64,000 bases of DNA from Telmatospirillum siberiense (GCF_002845745.1 NZ_PIUM01000001.1:310001-374000), one strand, 5' to 3'; shown: positions 7,546 through 16,465, counted from the stretch's first letter. The notes: generated by a model not told the origin, from the sequence alone. Numbers and translations are program-made.

Positions 7546-10253
7546 TCCGCCGCTTGCGTCGGGGCGAGGGGCGGGGCCTTCGGTTTGCCGAGAAGCCAGC
7601 GCATGAAGCCTTCCGTCGGCAATGCGGAAATCATCGCCGTCGTCAGCGCCGCCAGATAAGGAATGGATTGCACGCTCAATACCAGCGCCCAGATGCGCGC
7701 GTCGAAATCGTTCCATCCCTTGACGGCCAGGATCAGCCCCGCGCAGAACCATTGCGACAGCATCAGTACGGTTTCTTCCGACGCCATCATGAAGCCGGCC
7801 GTCCAGGCGGCCTTGTCTTCGCATTTCGGGGTCCTGAGGAAGGGGATGGTCTTGGTGAAGACGCCCTGCCACATGGCGCGGCCGATGTAATAGGTCAGGC
7901 CCATGCCGGCGATGGCCGAGCCGATGCGCTGGCGCCAATTGCATTTGACTCGGGTGGAATAAAGGAACTGGTGATGGATCATCTTGGCCACGAACACGCC
8001 GACGGTCGGCATGACGAAAATGGCCAGGGGAAAATCGAAGGTGCGCGGTGAAACGACCAGTCCGATGGTCCAGAAGACCGACAGGATGGTGAACATCACA
8101 TAAAGCGCATCGGCGAACCAGGGTAGCCAGCCGGTGATGAAGTGGTATTTCTGGCTGGCGGTCAGTCCGGTATTGCGGAAGGGGATCAGCGCCCGCCAAT
8201 GGCCTTTGAGAATCTGGCAGGCGCCATAGGCCCAGCGGAACCGCTGCTTCTTATAGGCCGTGAAGTTGTCGGGGGTCAGGCCGTGGCCGAAGCGGTGGCT
8301 GAGATAGACCGATTCATAACCGTTCTCCAGAAGCCGCAAGCCCAGTTCGGCGTCCTCGACGATGGTCCATTCGGCCCATTTCCCCGTTTCCTCCAGGGCC
8401 TGGCGCCGGATCAGCGTCATCGTGCCATGCTGGATGATGGCGTTGTCCTCGTTCCTGGCCACCATGCCGATGTCGAAGAATCCGGCATATTCCCAGTTGA
8501 TGAATTCCTTGAACAGATCGAATTCCCATTCGCGGTGGTCCTGCGGCGCCTGGACCCAGCCCACCTTCGGATTTTCGAAATAGGGAACCAGCACCTTCAG
8601 CCAATCGGGGTTGACCTGATAGTCCGAATCGATGACGCCAATGACCTCGGCCTCGGGATCGGTCTGGGTGAGGGCGAAGTTCAACGCGCCGGCCTTGGCG
8701 CCCGGCCATTTTCCCAAATGATAGAAGCGGAAGCGATCGCCAAGTTGGGCGCAATAATCCTGGACCGGCTTCCAGACTTCCGGGTTCCTGGTGTTGTTGT
8801 CGAGCACCAGAACCTCGAAATTCGGGTAATCGAGGGCGTTCAAGCTGTCGAGCGTCAGCTTCACCATCTCGGGCGGTTCGTTGTAGCAGGGCAGATGCAG
8901 CGAAACCTTGGGGAAGCGGGTGGCGTGCGGCGAGGTTTCCGGCGTGAAGGTGCGGCGCATCTGCCGCGCCCAGGTCAGTTCGGTCATCTCATAGCCGGCG
9001 ATCAGGACGACCACCAGCAGGATCAACTGGGCCGGCAGCAGGACCGAATACATCAACTCGGTCGATGGCGCGAAGTCGCGGATCATCGGTACCGACATGG
9101 TCCAGATGACCAGCGAGGCCGCCCCCTGCACCAGGGCGGCGAAGAAGATCTTGCCGCGCGTCCGCAGGTGGCTCCAGTTATAGAGGAACCAGATTACCGG
9201 CAGCAGGGCGAGAATGGTCGCCGCGATGGCCTGGATCGGCCACTGCTTCATTTCGAGCACCGGCTCGACCATCGAGAATTTTGGATTGCGGTCGGCGTCC
9301 CAGACACCCCAATGGGTGCCCACCGTCCATTCGAAGGCTTTCTTCCAGGGCTGGTCGAAGGCTTCGATGACGTTGTAGTCGATGCCCTCCTCGGTGGCGC
9401 GGTTCAGGAAGCGGCGCAGGAAGAGAGCCTGGTTGATCACGGAAGGCTCGGCCTTCTGGCGGCCCTTGCCGGCCGACGGCCACCCCACCTCGGCCAGCAT
9501 GACGTGCTTGTCGGGGTAGATGCGCCGCAAGGCGTCATATTGGCCGAAGACGAAATCCACCGCATGTTCGGCCGGGATGCCTTCCCAATAGGGCAAGACG
9601 TGCAAGGCGATGAAATCGACCTCGCGGACCAGTTCCGGATGCGACAGCCATACGGACGCCGGCTCGGCGGTGGAGACCGGCAGCGAAACCTTGGCTTTGA
9701 CCTGCCGGATATAACGGATCAATTGCGGGACGGTGGTCTGCCCGGTGAGGATGGTCTCGTTACCGACGATGACGCGGTTGATGTTGGGGTTTTCGCGCAC
9801 CATGGCGATGACGCCGTTGATCTCCTCCTCGTTGGCGGTGAGATCGTGCATCTGCGTCTGATAGGCTTTCAGCTCGTCCGGGGACATCTGTCCAACCGGC
9901 TTGTCGAGGCGCAGGTTGGGGTCGGCCAGCGCTCCGGACAACCAGGCGCCCGCCGTGACCGTCAGATTGTATTTCGCCGCCATGGCCGGAATGGTCTGGG
10001 TCATCGGCTTGGCATTGTAGAGCCGGATGGAGTTCACCACCGGGGCGACCTGCGCCAGATCCTTGTCGATCGATTCCGGTGGCGGTTCGCGGTCCGCCAG
10101 CGGATCGTCGTCCTTGCGGTAGGGACTGAAGGAAATACTGCTGATCTCGCCGTGCCAGGCGACGTCGGAGTGCGGGCGATTCATCAGCCACCACACACCG
10201 AGATTGACCAGAATGATCACAAGCAGAACGACGAAACCGGAGATACGGCGCAT
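7542..10253 (-). CDS. ndvB: GH17-GT2 fusion, NdvB-type beta-1,3-glucan synthase
   Basis: The 903-aa membrane protein has an N-terminal anchor (about 4-24), a GH17-like domain (about 35-330) with the two expected catalytic glutamates, VGNE (Glu166) and LAEVGWPS (Glu255), then membrane helices around 340-360, 370-392 and 400-421. A cytoplasmic family 2 glycosyltransferase follows (about 445-680) with DSD at 542-544, catalytic VED at 632-634 and QRFRW at 670-674, then more helices. The same architecture is known for NdvB of Bradyrhizobium and pseudomonads, which polymerise beta-1,3-glucans and branch or cyclise them with the GH17 domain. It heads the operon with the HypF-like and MFS genes. The symbol is by analogy. 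Confidence 0.85.
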   Translation of the reverse strand: MRRISGFVVLLVIILVNLGVWWLMNRPHSDVAWHGEISSISFSPYRKDDDPLADREPPPESIDKDLAQVAPVVNSIRLYNAKPMTQTIPAMAAKYNLTVTAGAWLSGALADPNLRLDKPVGQMSPDELKAYQTQMHDLTANEEEINGVIAMVRENPNINRVIVGNETILTGQTTVPQLIRYIRQVKAKVSLPVSTAEPASVWLSHPELVREVDFIALHVLPYWEGIPAEHAVDFVFGQYDALRRIYPDKHVMLAEVGWPSAGKGRQKAEPSVINQALFLRRFLNRATEEGIDYNVIEAFDQPWKKAFEWTVGTHWGVWDADRNPKFSMVEPVLEMKQWPIQAIAATILALLPVIWFLYNWSHLRTRGKIFFAALVQGAASLVIWTMSVPMIRDFAPSTELMYSVLLPAQLILLVVVLIAGYEMTELTWARQMRRTFTPETSPHATRFPKVSLHLPCYNEPPEMVKLTLDSLNALDYPNFEVLVLDNNTRNPEVWKPVQDYCAQLGDRFRFYHLGKWPGAKAGALNFALTQTDPEAEVIGVIDSDYQVNPDWLKVLVPYFENPKVGWVQAPQDHREWEFDLFKEFINWEYAGFFDIGMVARNEDNAIIQHGTMTLIRRQALEETGKWAEWTIVEDAELGLRLLENGYESVYLSHRFGHGLTPDNFTAYKKQRFRWAYGACQILKGHWRALIPFRNTGLTASQKYHFITGWLPWFADALYVMFTILSVFWTIGLVVSPRTFDFPLAIFVMPTVGVFVAKMIHHQFLYSTRVKCNWRQRIGSAIAGMGLTYYIGRAMWQGVFTKTIPFLRTPKCEDKAAWTAGFMMASEETVLMLSQWFCAGLILAVKGWNDFDARIWALVLSVQSIPYLAALTTAMISALPTEGFMRWLLGKPKAPPLAPTQAAE

Positions 10254-10569
10254 ATTGACAGTCTTCTATTCGCTACCAGACCAGGAAACGGCCGGTCCCA
10301 TCCATTGCAAGAAGCGATCCCGCGTCAGCAGCATACCCGCTTCCACGCAGCGCATCCAAGTTGAACGATGATATGGGTGCCGGTTGGCCGTGCCGGCAGG
10401 GGTTTACCTCTTCGTGCCAGGCCCGTCATCCGGCATCGGCGGGCAAGGGCGCCGACCTGTTCATCTGTCCGGATGGAGCGGGCCGGACTATAGCCGATCA
10501 CCCGCTTCCCGTCGAGAGGCGCGAAGAGGGTGGCTCATGCGAGAAGCGCAGGGCTGGTAAAGCTTCGCA
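10254..10569. other. Intergenic region upstream of the glucan synthase
   Basis: This 316-bp stretch separates the 3' end of the dms operon from the start of the glucan-synthase operon, both on the minus strand. It must hold the promoter of the latter. I found no convincing sigma-70 hexamers, no strong terminator and no short reading frame with a good ribosome-binding site. Confidence 0.4.
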
Positions 10570-11208
10570 TTAGCGCCCGAAAAGGGCTTCCAGACTGAAG
10601 AGCGTCCGCGCGCAGAGATCGGCGGCGCCCCGATAAAACGGCGTCGCGGCGAGGCGGCCGATTTCCCGCAGGCAGTCAAAGGCCCACAGGGAGGTATGGA
10701 GATGATGGAAGGCGCGGGCGGTCTCCAATTCCCCTGCGGCGGCGTCCGGCCGCCCGTCCTCCAGGATCTGTCCGGAACGAATCAATAGGGCGGCCAGGAA
10801 GGTGAGTTCGAGGGACAGGTGATCCTCGGGTTCGTGAATGTCGTCCGGCGTCGTGAACCCGGCTTGGGCGTAGGCCAGTCTCACTTCTTCAGTGCAGTCG
10901 CCGTAGAGCAGCCGTTCCCGGGTTCGCCAGACCGATTCCCACATCGGCACCGGTTCGACGGGTCCGATGAACAGGGCTGTGTTGTCGGCCTCGATCGCCG
11001 AGAGATATTCCTCTGTCGGGGTGTCCAGCGCGTCCAGCACGGCGGCCTGGTTTTCCCTCGTGGTTTCATCGGTCAGGGGTAGTGGCCAGCTACCGGAAAG
11101 TCCCTCTTCGGCGCAGCGGTGCAGCAGGGTCCGGTTGAATTCCGGATGAAAGAGGTTCGCGCAGAACCCGAGGGCCGCGCCGTGCGCGAAGAGGAGGTCT
11201 GTTTCCAT
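10570..11208 (-). CDS. dmsD: TorD/DmsD-family redox-enzyme maturation chaperone
   Basis: The roughly 212-aa all-alpha cytoplasmic protein carries the family signature EPEDHLSLEL (E-P-x-D-H), then a helical C-terminus typical of TorD/DmsD/NarJ chaperones. These bind the twin-arginine signal of a molybdoenzyme and hold it until cofactor insertion is complete. It is the last gene of the dms cluster, directly after the membrane-anchor gene, which fits service to the DmsA-like subunit. Start choice is uncertain: ATG at 11208, or TTG at 11220 overlapping the dmsC stop. Ribosome-binding sites are weak for both. Confidence 0.82.
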   Translation of the reverse strand: METDLLFAHGAALGFCANLFHPEFNRTLLHRCAEEGLSGSWPLPLTDETTRENQAAVLDALDTPTEEYLSAIEADNTALFIGPVEPVPMWESVWRTRERLLYGDCTEEVRLAYAQAGFTTPDDIHEPEDHLSLELTFLAALLIRSGQILEDGRPDAAAGELETARAFHHLHTSLWAFDCLREIGRLAATPFYRGAADLCARTLFSLEALFGR

Positions 11209-11216
11209 GACGATGC

Positions 11217-12119
11217 TCAAAGGCCCATGAGGATGTGAGTGCTGTAGAAAATCAGGCGGCCGAGGAATTCCCCCGCCATTCCGAAAAACAGCGCGAAGAC
11301 GGCCAGTGGCGCCGAAAGGCCATTGCCGTCTCGCTTGAAGGCGGGGATCAGCACGCGCAGGAACAGGGCGGAAGCCAGAACCGGCAGGACCAGCCGCAGG
11401 GCGAAGACCGGCATCCCGATATCGGACAGAATCGTCAGGATGGACTCGCCGCGGGCGTTATGCTGCGCCCCGGCCAGGAGGTCGAAGGGAATTTCGGCGA
11501 ATTTCAGGCCAAGTCCCAAGGCCAGGCCGAGCAGGATCGTGGCGATCACCCAATTTCCCGGGCCTTTCTCGTCGGCGGGAACGCTCACGGTCCAGTTGAC
11601 GCTGGCGAGCAGACCGATTCCCAGGGAGCCCAGCAGAAAAGCGGCTCCGAAGAAATTCAGCAGCGTCGAGGGCGAGTTCCAGGCCGGCACGGTGACGAGC
11701 ATGTAAACCCGCGCCATGGCGTAGACCGTGGCTAATCCGGCCAGGCAGGACAGGACGGTGATGAGGGGGACGAGTCTGGCCAGGAAGGGAATGGTTCTGG
11801 TGAGCGGAGGAAAGACGCGCACCGCGACCAGGACTGCCAGGGTGGCGACGAAGAGGCCGGTGCAGAGAACCTCGCGGCTCAGCCAGGACTGGCCGAGGTG
11901 GAAAATGGTGAAGGGGCTGTGCAGGGGATTGCCCAGATGGGCGAGGGAAATCAGCATGCCCACCGCGCCCAGCGCGAAACAGACGATGTCCCGTCCGGCG
12001 AACAGCCGCTTTGCGGCGGCTCCCGCCCTCATGCGAGCCAGTTCGGACAGAACCATCATTCCCGCCGCCATCTGTACGACCAGGGTAAAGACGGCCAACG
12101 GCCATTCGGCGGTATTCAT
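11217..12119 (-). CDS. dmsC: DMSO reductase membrane anchor subunit
   Basis: The 300-aa protein is almost entirely hydrophobic, with about eight membrane segments, as expected for DmsC. DmsC anchors the catalytic and iron-sulfur subunits and oxidises menaquinol. The start ATG at 12119 lies ten bases after GGAGG and two bases past the dmsB stop. A TTG at 12125 overlapping that stop is the alternative. Its place between the ferredoxin subunit and the chaperone fixes the assignment more than any single motif. Confidence 0.85.
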   Translation of the reverse strand: MNTAEWPLAVFTLVVQMAAGMMVLSELARMRAGAAAKRLFAGRDIVCFALGAVGMLISLAHLGNPLHSPFTIFHLGQSWLSREVLCTGLFVATLAVLVAVRVFPPLTRTIPFLARLVPLITVLSCLAGLATVYAMARVYMLVTVPAWNSPSTLLNFFGAAFLLGSLGIGLLASVNWTVSVPADEKGPGNWVIATILLGLALGLGLKFAEIPFDLLAGAQHNARGESILTILSDIGMPVFALRLVLPVLASALFLRVLIPAFKRDGNGLSAPLAVFALFFGMAGEFLGRLIFYSTHILMGL

Positions 12120-12121
12120 GA

Positions 12122-12742
12122 TCAAAGTTCCTCCGGATTGCGGATTCGACCGCGATCGGAATGCGCGGCCTTGGCGGTCCGGCCGGGTGTGACGACGAGG
12201 CTGGGCTGGGTAATCGTCGGTTCGGGCAGTGGAGCCACGGTGGTCGCCTCTCCGAAGCGCGCCTTCAACTCGTCATACTCCCCGAAGGTCAGCGAGCGGC
12301 AGGGGCAGGCGGCCACGCAGGCGGGGGCCTTGCCTTGCAACTGGAAATCCTCGCAGAAGTCACATTTGGTCATCATGCCGATCTGCGGGTTGAACTGCGG
12401 CGCGCGATAGGGGCAGGCCATTTCGCAATAGCGGCAGCCGACGCATTTCGCGTGGTCGACTTTGACGATGCCGCATTCATCCTTATGCATCGCGGTGGTC
12501 GGGCAGGATCGGACGCAGATCGGATCCTCGCAATGATTGCAGGAGATCGACATGTAATAGCCGAAGACGTCCTGGGCGAAAGTTCCGTCCGTTTGTCGAA
12601 CCCAGTTGCCTCCGCTGTATTCCGTCACGCGGCGCCATTTGACGCCTTCCGGCAGATCGTGCTTGTCCTTGCAGGCGACCATGCAGGTCTTGCAGCCGGT
12701 GCAGGTCTTGAGGTCGATATGAAAGGCGGGGCGTTTCAACAT
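12122..12742 (-). CDS. dmsB: DMSO reductase iron-sulfur subunit
   Basis: The 206-aa protein has four ferredoxin-like cysteine clusters: CTGCKTCMVAC, CNHCEDPICVRSC, CVGCRYCEMAC, and CDFC paired with ACVAAC. That is the DmsB/FdnH/NrfC pattern of four [4Fe-4S] clusters carrying electrons from the quinol-oxidising anchor to the molybdopterin subunit. The third motif of E. coli DmsB has the same Cys-rich form. The gene lies 12 bp after dmsA and 2 bp before dmsC. Confidence 0.92.
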   Translation of the reverse strand: MLKRPAFHIDLKTCTGCKTCMVACKDKHDLPEGVKWRRVTEYSGGNWVRQTDGTFAQDVFGYYMSISCNHCEDPICVRSCPTTAMHKDECGIVKVDHAKCVGCRYCEMACPYRAPQFNPQIGMMTKCDFCEDFQLQGKAPACVAACPCRSLTFGEYDELKARFGEATTVAPLPEPTITQPSLVVTPGRTAKAAHSDRGRIRNPEEL

Positions 12743-12754
12743 GATATCCGTCCT

Positions 12755-15169
12755 TTAGGCCTTGGCGATTTCGACCAGGGTCGAGTGTTGGGGGTTGCCC
12801 TTGGCCAAGGGGGAGGGGCGGTGCGTGGTGAGGACGTTGGGGCTGCCACCCTGGTCCACGCCATGCGCATCGGGCGCGTACCAGGCGCCTTCCGGCAGGG
12901 ATACGGTGCCCGGGATGATGCGTGGCGTGACCTTGGCCTTGATGACGCTGGCGCCGCGATCGTTATGAATGCGGACCAGGTCGCCATGGCGGATACCCCG
13001 GGGTTCGGCGTCCATGGGATTGATCCAAAGTTCCTGGGGCGCGATCTCCTTCAGCCACGGGATGTTGCCGTAGGTGGAATGGGTCCGCTGCTTGTAGTGG
13101 TGGGTGATCATTTGCAAGGGGAAGCGTTTGCGCGCCGGGTCGAGATAGCCCTCAAACCCCTCGTTGAATTCCGGAAGCGCGGGAATCCGGTCGCCTTCGG
13201 ACAATTCCCAGGTATGGCCGATATCCCATAGTCTTTTCGAGAAAATTTCGATCTTGCCGGATGGCGTCTTCAGCGGATGGGCGGCCGGATCCTCGCGGAA
13301 GGCCTTGAGCGGCACGTCGGGAGGACCGGGATTTCTGATCTTGAGGACGCCCATCTTCCAGGCTTCCTCGAGCGTCTGGGGGAGATCGGGCAATTTCGCG
13401 CGGGACTGGTCGAGCAGATATTGCAGCCACTGATCGCGGGTCCGGCCTTCGGTGAACTTGTCCTTGAAGCCCAGGCGGCCGGCGAGGTCGGCGCAAACCT
13501 CGTAAAGCCCCCGGGATTCGAAGAGTGGCTCGATCGCTTTCTTGCCGAAGATCACGTAGCCCATTTCGCTGACATAATCGGAACGGGCGAATTCGTCTTC
13601 TTCGAGATTGGTCGTGCCGGGCAGCAGGATGTCGGCGAAGCGGGCGCTCGGCGTCATGAAATGGTCGAGCACCACGATCATCTCGCATTTCCGTTCGTCG
13701 GCCAGGATCCCGGCGGTGCGATTGATGTCCGAATGCTGGTTGATCAAGGTGTTGCCGGCATAGTTCCAGATGAACTTGATCGGCGCCTTCAGCCGATCCG
13801 TTCCCTTGATGCCGTCCTTGAACGCCGTCATTTCCGGGCCGCGCTCGATGGCGTCCGTCCACAGGAAGACGGGCAGCTTGGCCGTGACGGGGTTGGTCAG
13901 CACCGGGAAGGACGAGAACGGATTGACGTAGCCGACCTCGCGTGCGCCGGTATTGCCGCCGGGGATGCCGACATTGCCGGTCAGGATCGCCAGCATGGCG
14001 ATGGCCCGGCAGGCGTCTTCGCCGTTGGAATGACGTTGCGGGCCCCATCCCTGGCTGATGCAGCAGGGCTTGGCCTGGCCGATCTGGCGAGCCAGCCGGA
14101 CGATCGTCTCGGCCGGTATCCCGCAGATGGAAGCCGCCCAGGACGGCGTCTTGACCAATCCGTCCGGTCCCTGGCCCATGACATAGGCCTTGTAGGAGGA
14201 GTTCGCCGGCACGTCGGCCGGCATATGGGCCTCGTCGAATCCCAGGCAATAGGTGTCGAGAAATGTCTGGTCGACCATGTTCTCGCTGATCAGGACATGG
14301 GCGATGGCCGCGCTCAGGGCTCCGTCGGTGCCGGGCCGGATGGGGATCCATTCGTCCGCCACTGCTGCGGTGTCGCTGAAGCAGGGATCGACGACGATCA
14401 GGCGGACGTCGCTTTTCTCCCTCGCCACCAGCATATCGTGAACGATGCCGCCGCCGCTCATCCGCGTCCCGGCGGGATTGTTGCCGAACATGACGACCAG
14501 CTTGCTGTTTGCCATGTCCGACATGGCGTTGCCCGCGTTGATCCCGTAAAGATAGGGCATGCCCGTGGCGATTTGCGCGGTGCTGTAGGTATTGTGCTGA
14601 TTGAGGAAGCCGCCGTAGCAGTTCATCAGCCTGACCAGCGGCGTGAAGGCGTTCGCCCGCGACATCAGGCCGCCGGTGCTGCCGCTGCCGTACTGCAGGT
14701 AGAAGGCTTCGTTGCCAAAGCGCTCCTTGATGTCCTTCATCTTGGCGGCGATGGTATCCAGGGCCTCGTCCCAGGAGATTCGCCTGAACTTGCCCTCTCC
14801 GCGCTTGCCGGTGCGGATCATCGGATATTTCAAGCGGTCGGGCGAGTAGACGCGCTTGCGCATGGAGCGTCCGCGCAGACAGGCGCGAATCTGGTGCATG
14901 CCATATTCATCGTTTCCGGACTCGTCCGTCTCGATGCTGGTGATGACATTGTTGGCGACATGGGTGCGCAGCAGACAACGGCTGCCGCAATTCACGTTGC
15001 AGGAACTGGTGATGATCGCCTCGGCGGCGGTCGCGGCGGCGCCGGCATCGGCCAAGGCGGGGCGGAGCAACCCGGCGCCGCTTCCCAGGGCGCTCAAGCC
15101 GCCAAGAGCGCTGCACCATTTCAAGACCGTCCGACGGTCCACTCCATTCAGTCCGATACTCTTCATCAT
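12755..15169 (-). CDS. dmsA: DMSO/TMAO reductase catalytic molybdopterin subunit
   Basis: The 804-aa precursor begins with a twin-arginine signal (RRTVLK at 12-17, hydrophobic stretch, cleavage near ALADA around 40). A [4Fe-4S] site follows (Cys57, Cys61, Cys65, Cys97). The likely molybdenum ligand is the serine in YSTAQIA (about 196), as in E. coli DmsA. Other long DmsA signatures are EDEWIPIRPGTD-like DEWIPIRPGTDGAL, SQGWGPQRH, WTDAIERGPEMTA, IWNYAGNTLINQHSDINR and LTTHRPSPLAKGNP. It should reduce DMSO or related S- or N-oxides in the periplasm. I chose the first of two adjacent ATGs; AAAGG lies five bases upstream. Confidence 0.93.
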   Translation of the reverse strand: MMKSIGLNGVDRRTVLKWCSALGGLSALGSGAGLLRPALADAGAAATAAEAIITSSCNVNCGSRCLLRTHVANNVITSIETDESGNDEYGMHQIRACLRGRSMRKRVYSPDRLKYPMIRTGKRGEGKFRRISWDEALDTIAAKMKDIKERFGNEAFYLQYGSGSTGGLMSRANAFTPLVRLMNCYGGFLNQHNTYSTAQIATGMPYLYGINAGNAMSDMANSKLVVMFGNNPAGTRMSGGGIVHDMLVAREKSDVRLIVVDPCFSDTAAVADEWIPIRPGTDGALSAAIAHVLISENMVDQTFLDTYCLGFDEAHMPADVPANSSYKAYVMGQGPDGLVKTPSWAASICGIPAETIVRLARQIGQAKPCCISQGWGPQRHSNGEDACRAIAMLAILTGNVGIPGGNTGAREVGYVNPFSSFPVLTNPVTAKLPVFLWTDAIERGPEMTAFKDGIKGTDRLKAPIKFIWNYAGNTLINQHSDINRTAGILADERKCEMIVVLDHFMTPSARFADILLPGTTNLEEDEFARSDYVSEMGYVIFGKKAIEPLFESRGLYEVCADLAGRLGFKDKFTEGRTRDQWLQYLLDQSRAKLPDLPQTLEEAWKMGVLKIRNPGPPDVPLKAFREDPAAHPLKTPSGKIEIFSKRLWDIGHTWELSEGDRIPALPEFNEGFEGYLDPARKRFPLQMITHHYKQRTHSTYGNIPWLKEIAPQELWINPMDAEPRGIRHGDLVRIHNDRGASVIKAKVTPRIIPGTVSLPEGAWYAPDAHGVDQGGSPNVLTTHRPSPLAKGNPQHSTLVEIAKA

Positions 15170-15322
15170 GGAAACCTTTAACGAGCGGGGTTTTTCGGGC
15201 ATTCGCCGGCGGAGGCGCCACCCGCGAGGGATGGCGCCGCCTGCAGCGCCGGCCTTGCGAAAGACCACACTGTGGATATGACTTTTAGCTTAAGCAGGGA
15301 AGGTGAATGGCGTTACGTTTTG

Positions 15323-15363
15323 AAGCGAACAGCATGTAAAATTTTATGAACACATGTGAACGG
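15323..15363 (-). promoter_or_regulatory. Three TorR/DorR-like boxes upstream of dmsA
   Basis: Read on the minus strand, two adjacent decamers, CCGTTCACAT (15354-15363) and GTGTTCATAA (15344-15353), each match the E. coli TorR box CTGTTCATAT at eight of ten bases. A third, CTGTTCGCTT (15323-15332), lies 21 bp further on, two helical turns. They sit about 155-195 bp before the dmsA start. This suggests control by an OmpR-class TorR/DorR-like regulator. No such regulator is next to the operon. Confidence 0.5.
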
Positions 15364-15452
15364 GCGGCGCCTCCTAGGGCGTGTTGACATTTGGCAATCG
15401 GCCAGATTCTCTTCGTCCTCTTGATCGTTCCGGTGCGCTCCGGCTTTTGATT

Positions 15453-15603
15453 AACCACCAAGGCACCAAGTCACCAAGGTGGCGGAGCATACCACCGGCA
15501 TTTTCCCGTCCCGTCATCGGCTGTCGGCCGAATGCCTGCGGCGCCGATTGACCGCCGCCGGCTGATCCGAAAGTCGCCTTGGTGTCTTGGTGCCTTGGTG
15601 GTT
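15453..15603. repeat. Inverted heptamer-rich repeat (CACCAAG family)
   Basis: An 18-bp perfect inverted repeat has its left arm at 15453-15470 and right arm at 15586-15603, both built from CCACCAAGG/CACCAAG units that repeat about every seven bases. The enclosed segment has no credible gene. The pattern resembles heptameric intergenic repeats seen in many bacterial genomes. Confidence 0.6.
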
Positions 15604-15700
15604 CAAAATATCCTGGGTTTCCTTTCATGCCATTGGGGAACCAGAGGCAACGGGAGAAGCCTTAAGGCGCCCCCATCAAGGGGGTGTGGATATTCAGATG

Positions 15701-15970
15701 ATCACCTCTCCCGCCCTTGGCGGGCTAGAGGATTCACATATCTCAAATTTCGTAGTTTTATCAGTGCATTGCCAGCCTTTGATAAAACAGTGGCACCGGC
15801 CTCCGTGCCGGTGATCCGCCGAAGGCGGACCCTTTCCGGTTCCCGCCGGAACACCGGCAGGGACGCCGGTGCCACTGAAGGATTGCTTCGTCTTTGGCTC
15901 GCAAACGGCAGATTTTTCTCCACCGAAAAAAAGATGTGTGAATGCCGTAGCCCTTGGCGGGAGAGGTGAT
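15701..15970. repeat. Nested palindromic element of 270 bp
   Basis: Perfect inverted arms of 15 bp (15701-15715 and 15956-15970, ATCACCTCTCCCGCC and its complement) enclose a near-perfect pair (GATTCACATATCT against AGATGTGTGAAT), a 9-bp pair (15755-15763 and 15780-15788) and a 13-bp pair (15788-15800 and 15865-15877). Short open frames inside lack ribosome-binding sites. It resembles a non-autonomous mobile or REP-like mosaic element. No transposase is present. Confidence 0.55.
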
Positions 15971-16024
15971 AGCGAATGTCAATCCGCCTCTATATCAATA
16001 TCAATAAGGTAGAGCGCGATGCCG

Positions 16025-16465
16025 TCAGGCGGGAGTCGGCGGATGGTTGATCGCCATCCAATAGACGCCGAGATGGGCGACGGTTTCGACGAATTCGCCG
16101 TAATCGAGCGGCTTCCTGACGAAGCTGTTGGCGCCGCTTTCATAGCTGCTCAGCATGTCGCGTTCTTCGTCGGAGGACGTCAGGATCACCACGGGCAGCA
16201 GACGGGTCCGCGGGTTGTCCCTCAGGCGGCGCAATACGTCCAGGCCGTTGACCCGGGGAAGATTGATGTCGAGCAGGACGAATGCCGGCAATTCGGCTCC
16301 CGCTCGATTGGAGAACTCGCCCTCGCCGAAAAGATAGTCCAGCGCCTGTTGTCCATCGCGCACGACATCGACGCCGTTGGCGACCTTGATCTGCTTTAAA
16401 GCCCGCAGGGTCAGCAACTCGTCCTGCCGGTTGTCTTCGACCAGCAGCAATGGCCTCATGGTCAT
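16025..16465 (-). CDS. Single-domain response regulator, Rcp1-like
   Basis: The 146-aa protein is one receiver domain and nothing else: acidic residues in VEDN (10-12), phosphoacceptor Asp66 in FVLLDINLP, a conserved Thr/Ser in VILTSS, and Lys in VRKPLDYGEF. The long beta-3/alpha-3 region (LFGEGEFSNRAG) is typical of the Rcp1-type partners of phytochrome-like kinases. Its ATG overlaps the stop of the CHASE3 kinase gene, so the two are translationally coupled. Output must be through protein contacts or phosphorelay. Confidence 0.87.
   Translation of the reverse strand: MTMRPLLLVEDNRQDELLTLRALKQIKVANGVDVVRDGQQALDYLFGEGEFSNRAGAELPAFVLLDINLPRVNGLDVLRRLRDNPRTRLLPVVILTSSDEERDMLSSYESGANSFVRKPLDYGEFVETVAHLGVYWMAINHPPTPA

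Noticed and set aside
6466-8199. Longer 577-aa version of the HypF-like protein
   Set aside because: The first 218 residues are an out-of-frame reading of the glycosyltransferase gene. Homology starts at the ATG at 7545, which overlaps the upstream stop.
8142-10364. 740-aa open frame on the plus strand across the glucan synthase
   Set aside because: Antisense shadow of the GH17-GT2 gene. No recognisable domain in the translation.
13277-15181. 634-aa open frame on the plus strand across dmsA
   Set aside because: It is antisense to a full set of DmsA motifs. Its Gly/Ala/Asp/Arg-rich composition is typical of a shadow frame in GC-rich DNA, and it lacks a ribosome-binding site.
15170-15400. FNR/Anr box for the anaerobic dms operon
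   Set aside because: I looked for TTGAT-N4-ATCAA and found no acceptable match. TorR-like boxes explain the region better.
15453-15603. CRISPR-like array
   Set aside because: Units are about seven bases with no unique spacers of even length, so it is a simple heptamer repeat.
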